Part shown: positions 8,618-17,917 of the stretch, in pieces
Position numbering within the stretch: the stretch's first letter is position 1
Layout: every line of letters starts with the position of its first letter
Assembly: GCA_038148755.1 (NCBI GenBank)
Contig: JAYQWA010000002.1
Coordinates: 1 to 64,000, forward strand
DNA length: 64,000 nt
From: UBA5109 sp038148755
Lineage (GTDB): Bacteria > Pseudomonadota > Gammaproteobacteria > Pseudomonadales > Pseudohongiellaceae
Reading direction: 5' to 3'
Translations under genes and position numbers: made by a program
The notes under the pieces: model-generated
What the model saw: the letters and a program-made list of their open reading frames with translations, nothing else
The model's database searches: none
What the model was told of the DNA's origin: nothing

Positions 8618-9006
8618 TCAATAACGACACTCTCCTACTTCTCAGTATAATTTCAGTGATTACTTTTCTGGTGAGTTTAATCCTTTTACCCTGGCTGATT
8701 TTACTGATTCCGGCGGATTATTTTATTTAAAAGAAACGGCACCCAATGCAGTGGAAGCAAGGCTTTATTGCATTCAGACTGGTCGTGATTGTATTAAAAA
8801 ATATACTGGGCCTTGTGCTGCTTGTGCTTGGACTACTGATGCTGGTGCTCTCCGGCCAGGGCATACTCACTTTGCTTGCAGGACTTGTTCTACTGGATTT
8901 TCCAGGCAAGTTCCTTTTACTGCGTTGGCTGGCTCGCAAAGAAAGAGTGCTACGAGCCTTGAACTGGATTAGAAAAAAAGGTCATAAGGAACCTTTCATT
9001 ACCTGA
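8602..9006 (+). pseudogene. PGPGW-family membrane protein gene broken by an in-frame TAA
   Basis: The reading frame gives a hydrophobic helix, LLPWLILLIPADYFI, then TAA at 8728-8730. It continues in the same frame as KKRHPMQWKQ and the diagnostic PGPGW-type core (ILGLVLLVLGLLMLVLSGQG, then LLDFPGK and VLRALNWIRKK). In intact relatives the IPADYF segment is followed a short way on by the second part without interruption. No good start codon exists before the first helix (TTG at 8602 is the nearest). A product starting at ATG 8746 would contain the core domain only. Function of the family is unknown. Confidence 0.65.
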
Positions 9007-9043
9007 ATACGGGAAAAAGTGCAGTATAAGCTTAGTGGCTCAA

Positions 9044-10228
9044 TCAGTCCGATAGACTGAACTTTTGAATGCGTTTACCTTCGTTGACCTCGGCAGTATA
9101 GATATTTCCTGCTGAATCAATAGCCAGGTTATGTACCCAGTCAAAATCTCCGGCATTTCTACCGCCCCCCCCTATTTCACCAACCAGCTCCATGGATTCA
9201 CGGTTAACTATCCAGATGCGGTTGTTAGCTCCATCTGCAACGAATAAGAATGGCTGGCCGGGAAAAGGTGAAAGCTCGATATCCCAGACAGAACCATTAC
9301 TGCGCGTCCAGGGCGCAATAAAATTTTCCTCAAGATAAGTACCGTCTTTCTGGAAAGTCTGGATACGGTCTCCGGTTCTGTCAGCAACATAGACTAATCC
9401 ATCCTCAGATATACGGACGCTGTGAACCGGCCCCAGAAAACTCTGCGCAGGTGCGGCATCCGGATCATAAGCTGGTAAAGGCTCATCATTCGGCATTCGT
9501 CCATAGGCGCCCCAATGCCGCTTGTATTCACCGGTATCCATGTCGAAGACGATGACCCGGCGATTGCCATAACCATCTGCGATATAAACCTCACGGGCTT
9601 CATCATCCACATCTATTTCAGCCGGACGCCCCAGACGACCTGTATCATTACTACCACCTGTTATGATGACTTCATCGAAGTCCTCAGCATTCATCTCGGC
9701 AGCATCGCCCGATTCATCCTTGCCAATGACCAGTAATAATTCTGAACCATCATTGTTGTACTTGAGAACCATATCTCCATCAGCATTACCCGCGAGCCAG
9801 ACATTTCCTTCCAGATCAACATCAATACCATGTTCATTACTTGGCCACACACCTTCCGGAGAATCATCTACCCATACCGAGCGTTGCCGATCCCAGTAAG
9901 GGCCACCCCAGGCTTGTAGCAGATTACCGGCCTGGTCAAACTGCAATACTGATGGAGCTGGCACACAGCACAATGAAAACGGTGGATTCTGAATGGCACC
10001 GGCTTCCTGGGGAGTAAGAGACTGGGGCCGGTGTACAACCCAGATCGTATCGTTATGATCAACAGCAATGCCTGCTACCTGACCGATAATCCAGTTATTC
10101 GGTAAACGCTTCGGCCATGCGGCATCGACTTCATATTCAGGTACCGGTTGTGCCTGAACCTGAACAGCCAAACTGCTTAAAAATAAAATAAATAGCTGGC
10201 AATATTTCTTTCTGACTATGTTCAACAT
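9044..10228 (-). CDS. exported NHL-repeat (six-bladed beta-propeller) protein
   Basis: 394 residues from ATG at 10228, with AGGT seven bases upstream. A signal peptide ends in VQVQA. NHL-type blades recur: IAVDHNDTIWVVHR, GIDVDLEGNVWLAGN, EIDVDDEAREVYIADGYGNR, VRISEDGLVYVADRTGDR and LAIDSAGNIYTAEVNEGKR. The overall layout recalls peptidyl-alpha-hydroxyglycine amidating lyase-like propellers, but no catalytic assignment is possible. The upstream in-frame extension to 10285 runs into the terminator hairpin of the preceding gene and is not used. It is probably periplasmic. Confidence 0.75.
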   Translation of the reverse strand: MLNIVRKKYCQLFILFLSSLAVQVQAQPVPEYEVDAAWPKRLPNNWIIGQVAGIAVDHNDTIWVVHRPQSLTPQEAGAIQNPPFSLCCVPAPSVLQFDQAGNLLQAWGGPYWDRQRSVWVDDSPEGVWPSNEHGIDVDLEGNVWLAGNADGDMVLKYNNDGSELLLVIGKDESGDAAEMNAEDFDEVIITGGSNDTGRLGRPAEIDVDDEAREVYIADGYGNRRVIVFDMDTGEYKRHWGAYGRMPNDEPLPAYDPDAAPAQSFLGPVHSVRISEDGLVYVADRTGDRIQTFQKDGTYLEENFIAPWTRSNGSVWDIELSPFPGQPFLFVADGANNRIWIVNRESMELVGEIGGGGRNAGDFDWVHNLAIDSAGNIYTAEVNEGKRIQKFSLSD

Positions 10229-10284
10229 GGCTGCACCTTTTTTATTGTTGTTCGTTAATGCGTACTTTATTTGATAAATATACA

Positions 10285-10327
10285 TAAAAAAACCGGTGCT
10301 GACTTATAAAACAGCACCGGTTTTTTT
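10285..10327 (-). terminator. strong rho-independent terminator of pckG
   Basis: An 11-bp perfect stem, AACCGGTGCTG (10291-10301) with CAGCACCGGTT (10312-10322), has a ten-base loop, and A-runs on the plus strand give a T-run after it on the minus strand. It separates pckG from the propeller gene. Confidence 0.9.
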
Positions 10328-10344
10328 AAATAACACCTTTAGAT

Positions 10345-12165
10345 TCAGGCGGCTGAAGATTCCTTTTTAGGGGACAGCTGTGCCAGCATGGCCTGACGCT
10401 GGTTTTCCATTTCCTCAGGCAGACTATCACCAATCTCGTTAAAGAGATTAAGCTGATCTTCAAATTCCCGGATACTGTTCTCAGTATCGATTGCCATCAG
10501 GTCTTTGAAGGTATCTTCATCATAAACCAGACCATTCCAGTTAATATCTTCATACTTGGGCACCATACCAAAAGGCGACTCATCACCCGACACACGCCCT
10601 TTAATACGGTTAACAACCCATTGCAGAACACGCATGTTCTGGCCAAAACCAGGCCATAGCCACTTACCGTCAGCTGATTTACGGAACCAGTTGACCCGGA
10701 AAATCTGTGGCAAATGTTCTACCTTATTTTCCATACTCAGCCAGTGAGCCCAGTAATCTCCCATGTTATAGCCACAGAAAGGCAACATGGCCATTGGATC
10801 ACGGCGTATTGCTGCCTGATTATCTGCCGCTGCGGTTGCTTCCGAGCCCAGAGTTGCCGCCATATAGACACCATGTGCCCAGTTACGGCTTTGGTAAACC
10901 AGTGGGAAAGTGGTACTCAGACGACCACCGAAGATGAAGGCTTCAATAGGCACACCTTTAGGGTTTTCCCAATCAGGGTCAACGCTTGGGCATTGTGATG
11001 CAGGCGCTGTAAAACGGGCATTTGGATGTGCCGCCGGTTCATCACTGTCCGGAGTCCAGTCATTACCTTTCCAGTCAATCAGGTGCGCCGGTGCTTCATT
11101 GCTCATCCCTTCCCACCAGACATCACCGTCATCGGTTAAGGCAACATTGGTAAAGATCGTATTGCTGGCAATAGTATCCATGGCTGAAGGATTGGAGTCA
11201 TAAGAGGTACCAGGTGCCACACCAAAATAACCGGCTTCCGGATTGATGGCATACATCCGGCCATCAGCTCCCGGTTTGATCCAGGCAATATCATCACCGA
11301 CTGTCCAGACTTTCCAACCTTCATAACCCTCGGGAGGAATAACCATGGCCAGATTGGTCTTGCCACAGGCACTCGGGAAGGCCCCAGCCACATAAGTTTT
11401 CTCACCTTCCGGAGATTCAACACCGACAATCAGCATATGTTCGGCCAGCCAGCCTTCATCTCGCGCCATAACAGAGGCAATACGCAGGGCAACACATTTT
11501 TTGCCAAGTAAGGCATTACCACCATAACCGGAACCGAAAGAAGCAACTTCACGGCTTTCCGGATAATGCACAATATAACGGTTCTCAACATTACATGGCC
11601 AGGCGACATCTTCCTGGCCTTCTGCCAGCGGCGAGCCAACAGAATGCAGACATTTGATAAATGGTTTATCGCCTAAAATATCCAGCACTTTCTGACCGAT
11701 TCGCGCCATGATGCGCATATTGACAACGACATAAGGGCTATCAGAAATCTGCACGCCTATTTGCGCAATATCTGAACCCAGTGGTCCCATGCTGAACGGA
11801 ATCACATACATTGTTCTACCCTTCATACAGCCTTTGAACAGCTCCTTGAGAGTATTACGCATGACCGATGGTTCAACCCAGTTATTGGTGACACCGGCAT
11901 CTTCTTCTTTCTCGGAGCAAATAAAGGTGCGATCCTCTACTCGAGCAACATCGCGGGGATCTGAACGGCAAAGAAAGGAACCAGGACGCAGCTCTTCATT
12001 CAATTTGATAAAGGTTCCCTGATCAACCAGCTCCTGACAGAAGCGGTCATATTCCTCCTGTGAACCATCACACAGATAGACCTGGTCAGGCTGGCATAAT
12101 TCTTCAATTTCCTTTATCCAATCAATGAGTTGCGTGTTTTTCGTATGCTCCTGGTAAGAGGTCAT
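10345..12165 (-). CDS. pckG: phosphoenolpyruvate carboxykinase (GTP)
   Basis: 606 residues from ATG at 12165 (GGAG seven bases upstream; a TTG four codons earlier is an unlikely alternative). It converts oxaloacetate and GTP to phosphoenolpyruvate, the entry step of gluconeogenesis, in the cytosol. The P-loop-like FPSACGKTN lies at about 263-271; the IPFSMGPLGSDIAQIGVQ and VGDDIAWI segments are those of the GTP-dependent class, and length is normal for it. A strong terminator follows. Divergent from the leuB-like gene, with 300 AT-rich bases between. Confidence 0.95.
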   Translation of the reverse strand: MTSYQEHTKNTQLIDWIKEIEELCQPDQVYLCDGSQEEYDRFCQELVDQGTFIKLNEELRPGSFLCRSDPRDVARVEDRTFICSEKEEDAGVTNNWVEPSVMRNTLKELFKGCMKGRTMYVIPFSMGPLGSDIAQIGVQISDSPYVVVNMRIMARIGQKVLDILGDKPFIKCLHSVGSPLAEGQEDVAWPCNVENRYIVHYPESREVASFGSGYGGNALLGKKCVALRIASVMARDEGWLAEHMLIVGVESPEGEKTYVAGAFPSACGKTNLAMVIPPEGYEGWKVWTVGDDIAWIKPGADGRMYAINPEAGYFGVAPGTSYDSNPSAMDTIASNTIFTNVALTDDGDVWWEGMSNEAPAHLIDWKGNDWTPDSDEPAAHPNARFTAPASQCPSVDPDWENPKGVPIEAFIFGGRLSTTFPLVYQSRNWAHGVYMAATLGSEATAAADNQAAIRRDPMAMLPFCGYNMGDYWAHWLSMENKVEHLPQIFRVNWFRKSADGKWLWPGFGQNMRVLQWVVNRIKGRVSGDESPFGMVPKYEDINWNGLVYDEDTFKDLMAIDTENSIREFEDQLNLFNEIGDSLPEEMENQRQAMLAQLSPKKESSAA

Positions 12166-12177
12166 AGCTTGCTCCAA

Positions 12178-12481
12178 AGTTAAGGTAGTTTTCTTACAAA
12201 AATAGCCAGAATTTGGTAAATGCCGACTAACTGATTAATTATGTAATTTTATAATTTCCTGACTGATATGAGTACCAAAGAAAACTTGAAATCAGTCCTT
12301 TTTTTGAAGAAAAAGTTAAGAATTTTTAAAAAAACCTGCAATTAATTGGAAATAAAATATGAAAAGAAAAGTTTTTGCCAAAAATTTCCAATTTACTCGA
12401 TTTTGTTGAAATGCTAAATTAGCCGCCCTTTGTAGTTTTACTACTCCAATTTAAAAATCATAATCTAGAAGCAAGGTAAAC
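12178..12481. other. divergent intergenic region between pckG and the LeuB-like gene
   Basis: About 300 very AT-rich bases with several A and T tracts. No coding frame, tRNA or clear operator was seen. It must hold both promoters. Confidence 0.6.
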
Positions 12482-13588
12482 ATGAGCTCTTATAAGATAG
12501 CCCTCCTCGATGGTGATGGTATCGGTCCTGAAATAATGACTGAGGCTGTTAAAATTCTGAATCTGGTCGCAACACGCAATGATGTTAATTTTGAACTGAC
12601 ACATGCTCCCTTTGGGGCCAGTGCCTATTTTGAGACCGGTCATCCATTTCCTGATTCAACCAAAACCATTTGTGACGAAGCAGATGCCATATTAAAAGGG
12701 CCAATTGGTCTGAGTCATGAAGAATCACAAAAAATACCCGTCGATATGCAACCAGAACGTGGAGCATTACTGCCCTTGCGCCGACGCTACAATACTTATG
12801 CTAATTTCCGTCCTGTCTACCTACCGAAAGGCTTGGCTCATTTTTCGCCCTTAAAACCGGAAATCATCGGTGATGGCATTGATATCATGATCATCCGTGA
12901 ACTGGTCGGTGGATTATATTTTGGTAACAAGGAAACCGGCATTAATGAAGATGGCCGCCGCTATGTCAGCGAAACGCTGGAATACACCGAAGACCAGATC
13001 AAACGTATTATGCAGGTCGCATTCAAAACAGCTCAAAAACGTAAAAAAGTGCTGCACAATATCCACAAAAGTAATGTGCTGAAATCCTCTGTACTCTGGA
13101 ATGAAGTCTGTGTTGAAGTTGCCAAGGATTACCCAGAGGTTGAAGTGGTCAATATTCTGGTTGATGCGGCAGCCACTTATCTGTGTCTGAACCCCGGCAT
13201 GTTTGATGTCATGGTGATGGAAAATATGTTTGGCGATATTCTGTCTGATCAGGGTGGCGGCATTCTGGGCTCGCTGGGCCTGATGCCTTCTGCCTGCATA
13301 GGCCCGGATAAGGCCTATTACGAACCTTCACACGGTTCAGCGCCTGACATTGCCGGTAAAAACATTGCCAACCCCTATTCCATGATTGGTTCGGTTGCCA
13401 TGATGCTGGAAATGAGTTTTAACATGGATGCCGAAGCCAAAAATCTATGGCAGGCCATGCAGAGTGTTTTTGCCAAGGGTTTCTCCACGCCGGATTTATC
13501 CAAACCCGGCTCCGGTGTTAATTTAATCAGTACCAGTGATTTCGGTGATATGGTTGCTGAAGAACTGGCAAGTCTGCCGACAGTTTAA
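12482..13588 (+). CDS. isocitrate/isopropylmalate dehydrogenase family protein (LeuB-like)
   Basis: 368 residues. DGDGIGPEI at 10-18, PERGALLPLRRRYNTYANFRP, IIRELVGGLYFG and EPSHGSAPDIAGKNIANP match 3-isopropylmalate dehydrogenase more closely than isocitrate dehydrogenase. The substrate motif reads ELVGGLYFG where LeuB normally has ELTGGIYFG. The enzyme oxidatively decarboxylates a 2-alkylmalate with NAD. It may be LeuB itself or a paralogue for 3-methylmalate; the citramalate-synthase-type gene 6 kb away makes the latter worth testing. No leuC/leuD lies beside it. A strong bidirectional terminator follows. Confidence 0.75.
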   Translation: MSSYKIALLDGDGIGPEIMTEAVKILNLVATRNDVNFELTHAPFGASAYFETGHPFPDSTKTICDEADAILKGPIGLSHEESQKIPVDMQPERGALLPLRRRYNTYANFRPVYLPKGLAHFSPLKPEIIGDGIDIMIIRELVGGLYFGNKETGINEDGRRYVSETLEYTEDQIKRIMQVAFKTAQKRKKVLHNIHKSNVLKSSVLWNEVCVEVAKDYPEVEVVNILVDAAATYLCLNPGMFDVMVMENMFGDILSDQGGGILGSLGLMPSACIGPDKAYYEPSHGSAPDIAGKNIANPYSMIGSVAMMLEMSFNMDAEAKNLWQAMQSVFAKGFSTPDLSKPGSGVNLISTSDFGDMVAEELASLPTV

Positions 13589-13617
13589 CTAAGCACTTAA
13601 TCAGTATTATTGCAGTG

Positions 13618-13653
13618 AAAAAAAAAGGGCTTCCTAGGAAGCCCTTTTTTTTT
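13618..13653. terminator. bidirectional rho-independent terminator
   Basis: A self-complementary core, AAAGGGCTTCCTAGGAAGCC and on, is flanked by A-run and T-run, giving a stem usable in both directions between the convergent LeuB-like and DUF6152 genes. Confidence 0.9.
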
Positions 13654-13674
13654 GCAACAGTTTACTGCAGAAGT

Positions 13675-14157
13675 TTAATCCTCAGGTATGGTTTCTCCAG
13701 CATCCAAAGCAGCCTGCTTGGATAGATAGCCTTTTGGATACCAGTCACGCCAGGCGTCGAAATTAGGACCACATCCGCCATCATTCGGGGTATACCAGAT
13801 ATCATCTTTAATGATGATCCCAATTGCACCGCCATTACGACCATCACGTAAAGGACACACTACCATTTCAACCTGATCACCTGGCTGAAAAGTAAAACCG
13901 GTCATTGGCGGATCATCAGTAACCAGGCCGGGAGGCGCACCACCTTCAAAAGCCCAGACTTCTCCGTCTGCATCATTCCTAATATAAATCGCCACATGTG
14001 GACTGTTAAATGCCCATCTCACCACTTCGCCTGTTTTCACTACTTCGGTATCCCGATCAAACATGGCAAAACTGTGGTGTGCCAATGCCGCGCCTGCAAA
14101 GCCAAGACCTGATAACAGAAGCACAGGCATAAAAATTTTATTCAATAGATCTTTCAT
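13675..14157 (-). CDS. DUF6152-family exported protein
   Basis: 160 residues. The signal peptide ends in AGAALA and is followed at once by HHSFAMFD, the signature beginning of DUF6152 proteins. A beta-rich domain follows (VVRWAFNSPHVAIYIRN, FQPGDQVEMVV). The function of the family is unknown; it is common in marine Gammaproteobacteria, often near exported proteins of unknown role. It stands alone here, convergent with the LeuB-like gene. Confidence 0.8.
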   Translation of the reverse strand: MKDLLNKIFMPVLLLSGLGFAGAALAHHSFAMFDRDTEVVKTGEVVRWAFNSPHVAIYIRNDADGEVWAFEGGAPPGLVTDDPPMTGFTFQPGDQVEMVVCPLRDGRNGGAIGIIIKDDIWYTPNDGGCGPNFDAWRDWYPKGYLSKQAALDAGETIPED

Positions 14158-14415
14158 ACTATCCCCTAAATAACCTGCTTTATTTTTTAATTATTAAACT
14201 TATCTACAGCTTTCTCGCATAACCCAGCTATAACCATACAAGTCTGGAGGTCAAATTTACTACATTTGCATGGATATAACAGCTTTATATGCCAATGGTT
14301 TTATATCTTTTTTTAGTTTTATTGTTTCATGACAAAATCCAAAGTCAGCTCATAGTCATCCAGCAAACTCAGGCGTACAATCCGCCCTTTTCCAATCAAG
14401 ATACCTCTTGCAAAG

Positions 14416-15795
14416 ATGAACCTGAAAGACTGGCAATACAATCCCAAGACTCTGTCAGTTCTACTCAGAATGTCTGGCCCTATGGTGATATCACAAGGGG
14501 CATTTGCAGTCATGATTTTTACTGATCGTTACTTCCTGGCACAGCTCGGCCCCATACATATGGCGGCGGCTCTAGGTGCCGGCGTTGCCTGGTATTTTTC
14601 CATTTCACTCTTGAATGGCATCCTTGCCTATGCAACGGCTTTAGTGGCGCAATATTTGGGGGCCGATGAACACCATAAATGCTCACGTGTCATTACACAG
14701 GGCATTATCATGGCCTTGGCCAGCACCCCGCTATTAATCCTGCTAGGTTTTTCCATGCGAGGTATCTTCGTTGCAATGGGGCATGCGCCAGACCAGGCCG
14801 AACTGGAAAAAACCTATTACAGTATCATGATGTTTTGCAGTGTGACTTTGTTGATCAAGGTTTGTCTCTCGACTTTTTTTTCCGGAATAGGTAAAACCAA
14901 AATTGTGATGATTTCAGATGTTCTGGGTATAGCCTTTAATATCCCACTGACCTGGTGTCTGGTATTCGGCAAGGCGGGATTCCCGGCACTGGGCATTGCT
15001 GGGGCAGCCTATGGCACAGTAATCAGTACCCTTTTTACGATTGGTGTTTACCTGCTGTTTTACCTCACGAAAGAAAATCGCCAACGCTTCAGCATTGCCT
15101 CATCACTGGTATTTGATCGGGGAATCACCGGCAGATACCTGCGTCTTGGCTTTCCTTCCGGGCTGGAAATGTTTCTCAATATTGCTGCTTTTAACCTTTT
15201 CCTGTTGATGTTCCAGTCCTATGGCATTGCTGAAGCCGCCTCGGCAACCATTGTCTTTAACTGGGACATTCTCTCCTTTGTTCCTTTATTAGGTTTGAAT
15301 ATCGCTGTCATGAGCATGATCGGACGTTTCGTCGGTGCCGGAGATATGCGCAAAACCAATGAGGTCACCACTGCCGGCTATATATTGGGTATCGGTTATT
15401 CCCTGTTTCTTGCTTTGTGCTTTCTTGTATTCCGCGACCTGCTGGTGGAAGTGTTTATTTTTTATGAAGAAGGCGCAAACGAGATTCGAAATCTGGCCAG
15501 TTTCATGATGGTCGGCCTGAGCTGCTATGTATTATGTGAAGGCATGTTGCAGGTGGCAGCCGGAGTACTCAGGGGAGCTGGTGATACCCGTTGGGTGATG
15601 CGGGCCTCAACTTCACTACACTGGGCCATGCTGGTCATTCAATTTTTTATCATTAAAGTGCTTGCTTTTGGTCCACGCGCTTCATGGGTCGGTTTTGTCA
15701 TTATGATTCTGGGTATTGCCAGTATATTTATCTATCGGTTGGCGAGTAACCGTTGGCGCGACCCTGACAGGCTAAAAGCCATCATGGCAGAATAG
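14416..15795 (+). CDS. MATE-family efflux transporter
   Basis: 459 residues with about twelve transmembrane helices in two homologous halves. GPMVISQGAFAVMIFTDRYF near the N-terminus and the later RLGFPSGLEMFLN opening of the second half are typical MATE segments. Members export cationic drugs or metabolites in exchange for Na+ or H+. Only a weak AAAG ribosome site precedes the ATG. It is a single gene with no regulator beside it. Confidence 0.85.
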   Translation: MNLKDWQYNPKTLSVLLRMSGPMVISQGAFAVMIFTDRYFLAQLGPIHMAAALGAGVAWYFSISLLNGILAYATALVAQYLGADEHHKCSRVITQGIIMALASTPLLILLGFSMRGIFVAMGHAPDQAELEKTYYSIMMFCSVTLLIKVCLSTFFSGIGKTKIVMISDVLGIAFNIPLTWCLVFGKAGFPALGIAGAAYGTVISTLFTIGVYLLFYLTKENRQRFSIASSLVFDRGITGRYLRLGFPSGLEMFLNIAAFNLFLLMFQSYGIAEAASATIVFNWDILSFVPLLGLNIAVMSMIGRFVGAGDMRKTNEVTTAGYILGIGYSLFLALCFLVFRDLLVEVFIFYEEGANEIRNLASFMMVGLSCYVLCEGMLQVAAGVLRGAGDTRWVMRASTSLHWAMLVIQFFIIKVLAFGPRASWVGFVIMILGIASIFIYRLASNRWRDPDRLKAIMAE

Positions 15796-15885
15796 TTATT
15801 TTTTGCTTTCCAGTATTTGTTCTGTAAGGCATTGAATGCTTAAATTGGTCGCAGGCAAAATAAAAAACATACGCGGGGAAACACC

Positions 15886-16467
15886 ATGAAAGCACTGTTC
15901 ATTACACTCATTTCAACACTCAGCATCTTCGCGAATTGCTGCTTTGCGCTTGAAGATGTTGATCCGGCACTGGATGAAATCACCAACTTTCGTCAGTACA
16001 GCAGCAGTTTTGCAAGCTCCGGCCAGCCCACTCGCGAACAGTTCCAGACTATTGCTGATAATGGCTTCGAGCGCGTTGTCTATATTGCATTTACCAATAA
16101 CCAGAATGCTCTGTCTGATGCCGATCAGTTAGTCAAAAGTCTGGGCATGGAATATATGCATGTCCCTGTCGATTTTAACAATCCCCTGCCCGATGATTTT
16201 TATGCCTTTGCTGATTCCATGCAACGCAATACCGGCAAGAAAACCTTACTGCACTGTCAGGTTAACGCACGCGCCACGGCCTTCAGTTTTTTATACCGGG
16301 TAATTTACGAAGATGTGCCTGTCGCAGAAGCCAAAGCCGATATGAATACCGTATGGCAACCCAACGCTGTGTGGCGAGATTTTATTTTTGAAATACTGGC
16401 GCAAAATGGCAAGTCACCTGATTGCGAAGGCTGTGACTGGACACCGCCACCACCCAGAGAACAGTAA
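15886..16467 (+). CDS. exported DUF442 / protein-tyrosine-phosphatase-like protein
   Basis: 193 residues. A signal peptide ends near CCFA. The N-terminal part of the mature protein (ITNFRQYSSSFASSGQPTREQF) is the usual opening of DUF442 (beta-lactamase hydrolase-like) phosphatases, and HCQVNARAT near residues 126-134 supplies the Cys-x5-Arg active-site loop (CQVNARA). It is therefore probably an active phosphatase, targeted to the periplasm. The substrate is unknown. It is followed 52 bases later by a cyclophilin gene in the same direction. Confidence 0.75.
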   Translation: MKALFITLISTLSIFANCCFALEDVDPALDEITNFRQYSSSFASSGQPTREQFQTIADNGFERVVYIAFTNNQNALSDADQLVKSLGMEYMHVPVDFNNPLPDDFYAFADSMQRNTGKKTLLHCQVNARATAFSFLYRVIYEDVPVAEAKADMNTVWQPNAVWRDFIFEILAQNGKSPDCEGCDWTPPPPREQ

Positions 16468-16519
16468 ACTTTATCCGGCTTAAGAGTAAGTCAAAAATTT
16501 ACGCTGGCACCTTCAAAAA

Positions 16520-17116
16520 ATGTATAAATTTACTTTAGCCATTCTGATATTTTTCCTGACATTTCCGCTCAGCCTTGTTGCTCAGATCAATGTCCTGATG
16601 TCGACATCCGAAGGTGATATTACACTCGAACTTTATACCGGCACTGCGCCTATCACTGCAGGAAATTTTCTGAATCATGCAGACAACGGTGATTTCGATG
16701 GTGCAAGTTTTTATCGGGTCGTAACTTATGAAAACGACAAAGGATCCCCGCTGATTGAAGTGATTCAGGGTGGCCTCGGAGACAGGGCTGATGAATTCAT
16801 GCCCATACCTCATGAAACAACAGAGCAAAGCGGCATATTGCATACTGATGGCGTGATATCCATGGCCAGAGAAGCTGTTGGTACGGCCAGTACTGAATTT
16901 TTTATCATCCTCGGCAATCAACCCAGTCTCGATTACAAGGGTGAACGTAATGCTGACATGCAGGGTTTTGCTGCCTTTGGCAAAGTCGTCGACGGCATGG
17001 ATGTCGTCAGAAAAATTCATCAACTGCCCGCCGACGGGCCAAGTGATTCAGATTATACGATTGGGCAAATTCTGACTGAAGCCGTCAGCATACAGTCAGT
17101 TCGACGTATTGAATAA
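16520..17116 (+). CDS. exported cyclophilin-type peptidyl-prolyl isomerase
   Basis: 198 residues with a signal peptide ending in LSLVAQ. The cyclophilin fold is shown by APITAGNFLNH, FDGASFYRVV, GVISMARE, STEFFIILGN and FAAFGKVVDGMDVV. It speeds cis-trans isomerisation of proline bonds, here probably in the periplasm. Sequence in the FYRVV loop carries an insert (TYENDKGSPLIE) relative to PpiA. The ribosome site is weak. Convergent with the enoyl-CoA hydratase gene. Confidence 0.85.
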   Translation: MYKFTLAILIFFLTFPLSLVAQINVLMSTSEGDITLELYTGTAPITAGNFLNHADNGDFDGASFYRVVTYENDKGSPLIEVIQGGLGDRADEFMPIPHETTEQSGILHTDGVISMAREAVGTASTEFFIILGNQPSLDYKGERNADMQGFAAFGKVVDGMDVVRKIHQLPADGPSDSDYTIGQILTEAVSIQSVRRIE

Positions 17117-17129
17117 CACTGTGTGAATG

Positions 17130-17909
17130 CTACTTGCCTGTGAATTCAGGTTTGCGTTTTTCGATAAAGGCATTGATGCCTTCTGTTTTGTCTTCACTAG
17201 AAAAAGCTTTAGCAAAAAGCTCAGCTTCAAGCTGCAAACCTTCAGCCTGACTTAATTCCTTACCTTCTGTGATTGCCTGCTTTGCCAAGCGCACAGCTAG
17301 AGGGCTGCGTTTAATAATGTTACGGGCTATTTCCATGCAGCTTTCCAGCAAATTTTCCGCCTCCACCACCTCTGCAACCAGCCCCCATTCCCTGGCTTTT
17401 TGTGCAGAAAACATATCACCGCTTAAAGCGATCATGCGCGCTTTAGCTGTCCCGATATAACGGGATAAACGCTGTGTGCCACCGTAACAGGGAATGATGC
17501 CCAGACTCACTTCTGGCAAAGCAAATTTTGCCTGCTCGCTGCTAATAATAAAGTCGCAGGCCAATGCAAGTTCCAAGCCTCCACCCAGGGCATAGCCATT
17601 GACTGCAGCAATGACCGGAAGCGGACAATCCTGAATGAGTTGAAAGATAGCCTGACCGGCCCTGGCAAACTCAGCACCATTATGCCTATCAACAGCCTGC
17701 ATCTCTTTAATGTCGGCGCCAGCAACAAAAGCCTTGTCTCCACTGCCCGTAATAATCAGACAGCGAATATTAATCGACTGTACTCCGGCAAAAAACTGCC
17801 CCAACTCAGTGAACACTTGCTGATTAAGAGCATTCAGTGCCTTTGGCCGGTTTATAGTCAGCACGCCAATCTGGCCTTCTTGCTCAAATGTCAGGGTTTC
17901 AAAATTCAT
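17130..17909 (-). CDS. enoyl-CoA hydratase/isomerase family protein
   Basis: 259 residues, the normal length for a crotonase. AGADIKEM and GGGLELALACDF form the oxyanion hole and CoA site, and LPEVSLGIIPCYGGTQRLSR carries the catalytic-region Glu. It hydrates 2-enoyl-CoA in fatty-acid or amino-acid breakdown; the exact substrate is not evident. It starts eight bases after the threonine aldolase stop, so the two are probably one transcript, an unusual pairing. Confidence 0.85.
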   Translation of the reverse strand: MNFETLTFEQEGQIGVLTINRPKALNALNQQVFTELGQFFAGVQSINIRCLIITGSGDKAFVAGADIKEMQAVDRHNGAEFARAGQAIFQLIQDCPLPVIAAVNGYALGGGLELALACDFIISSEQAKFALPEVSLGIIPCYGGTQRLSRYIGTAKARMIALSGDMFSAQKAREWGLVAEVVEAENLLESCMEIARNIIKRSPLAVRLAKQAITEGKELSQAEGLQLEAELFAKAFSSEDKTEGINAFIEKRKPEFTGK

Positions 17910-17917
17910 GGCATGAC

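Noticed and set aside
8728..8730. Reassigned TAA codon as explanation for the two interrupted genes
   Set aside because: Dozens of other genes in the window end normally at TAA, so the code is standard.
16535..17023. 162-codon ORF antisense to the cyclophilin gene
   Set aside because: Exact shadow of a well-supported cyclophilin frame; composition unlike a protein.
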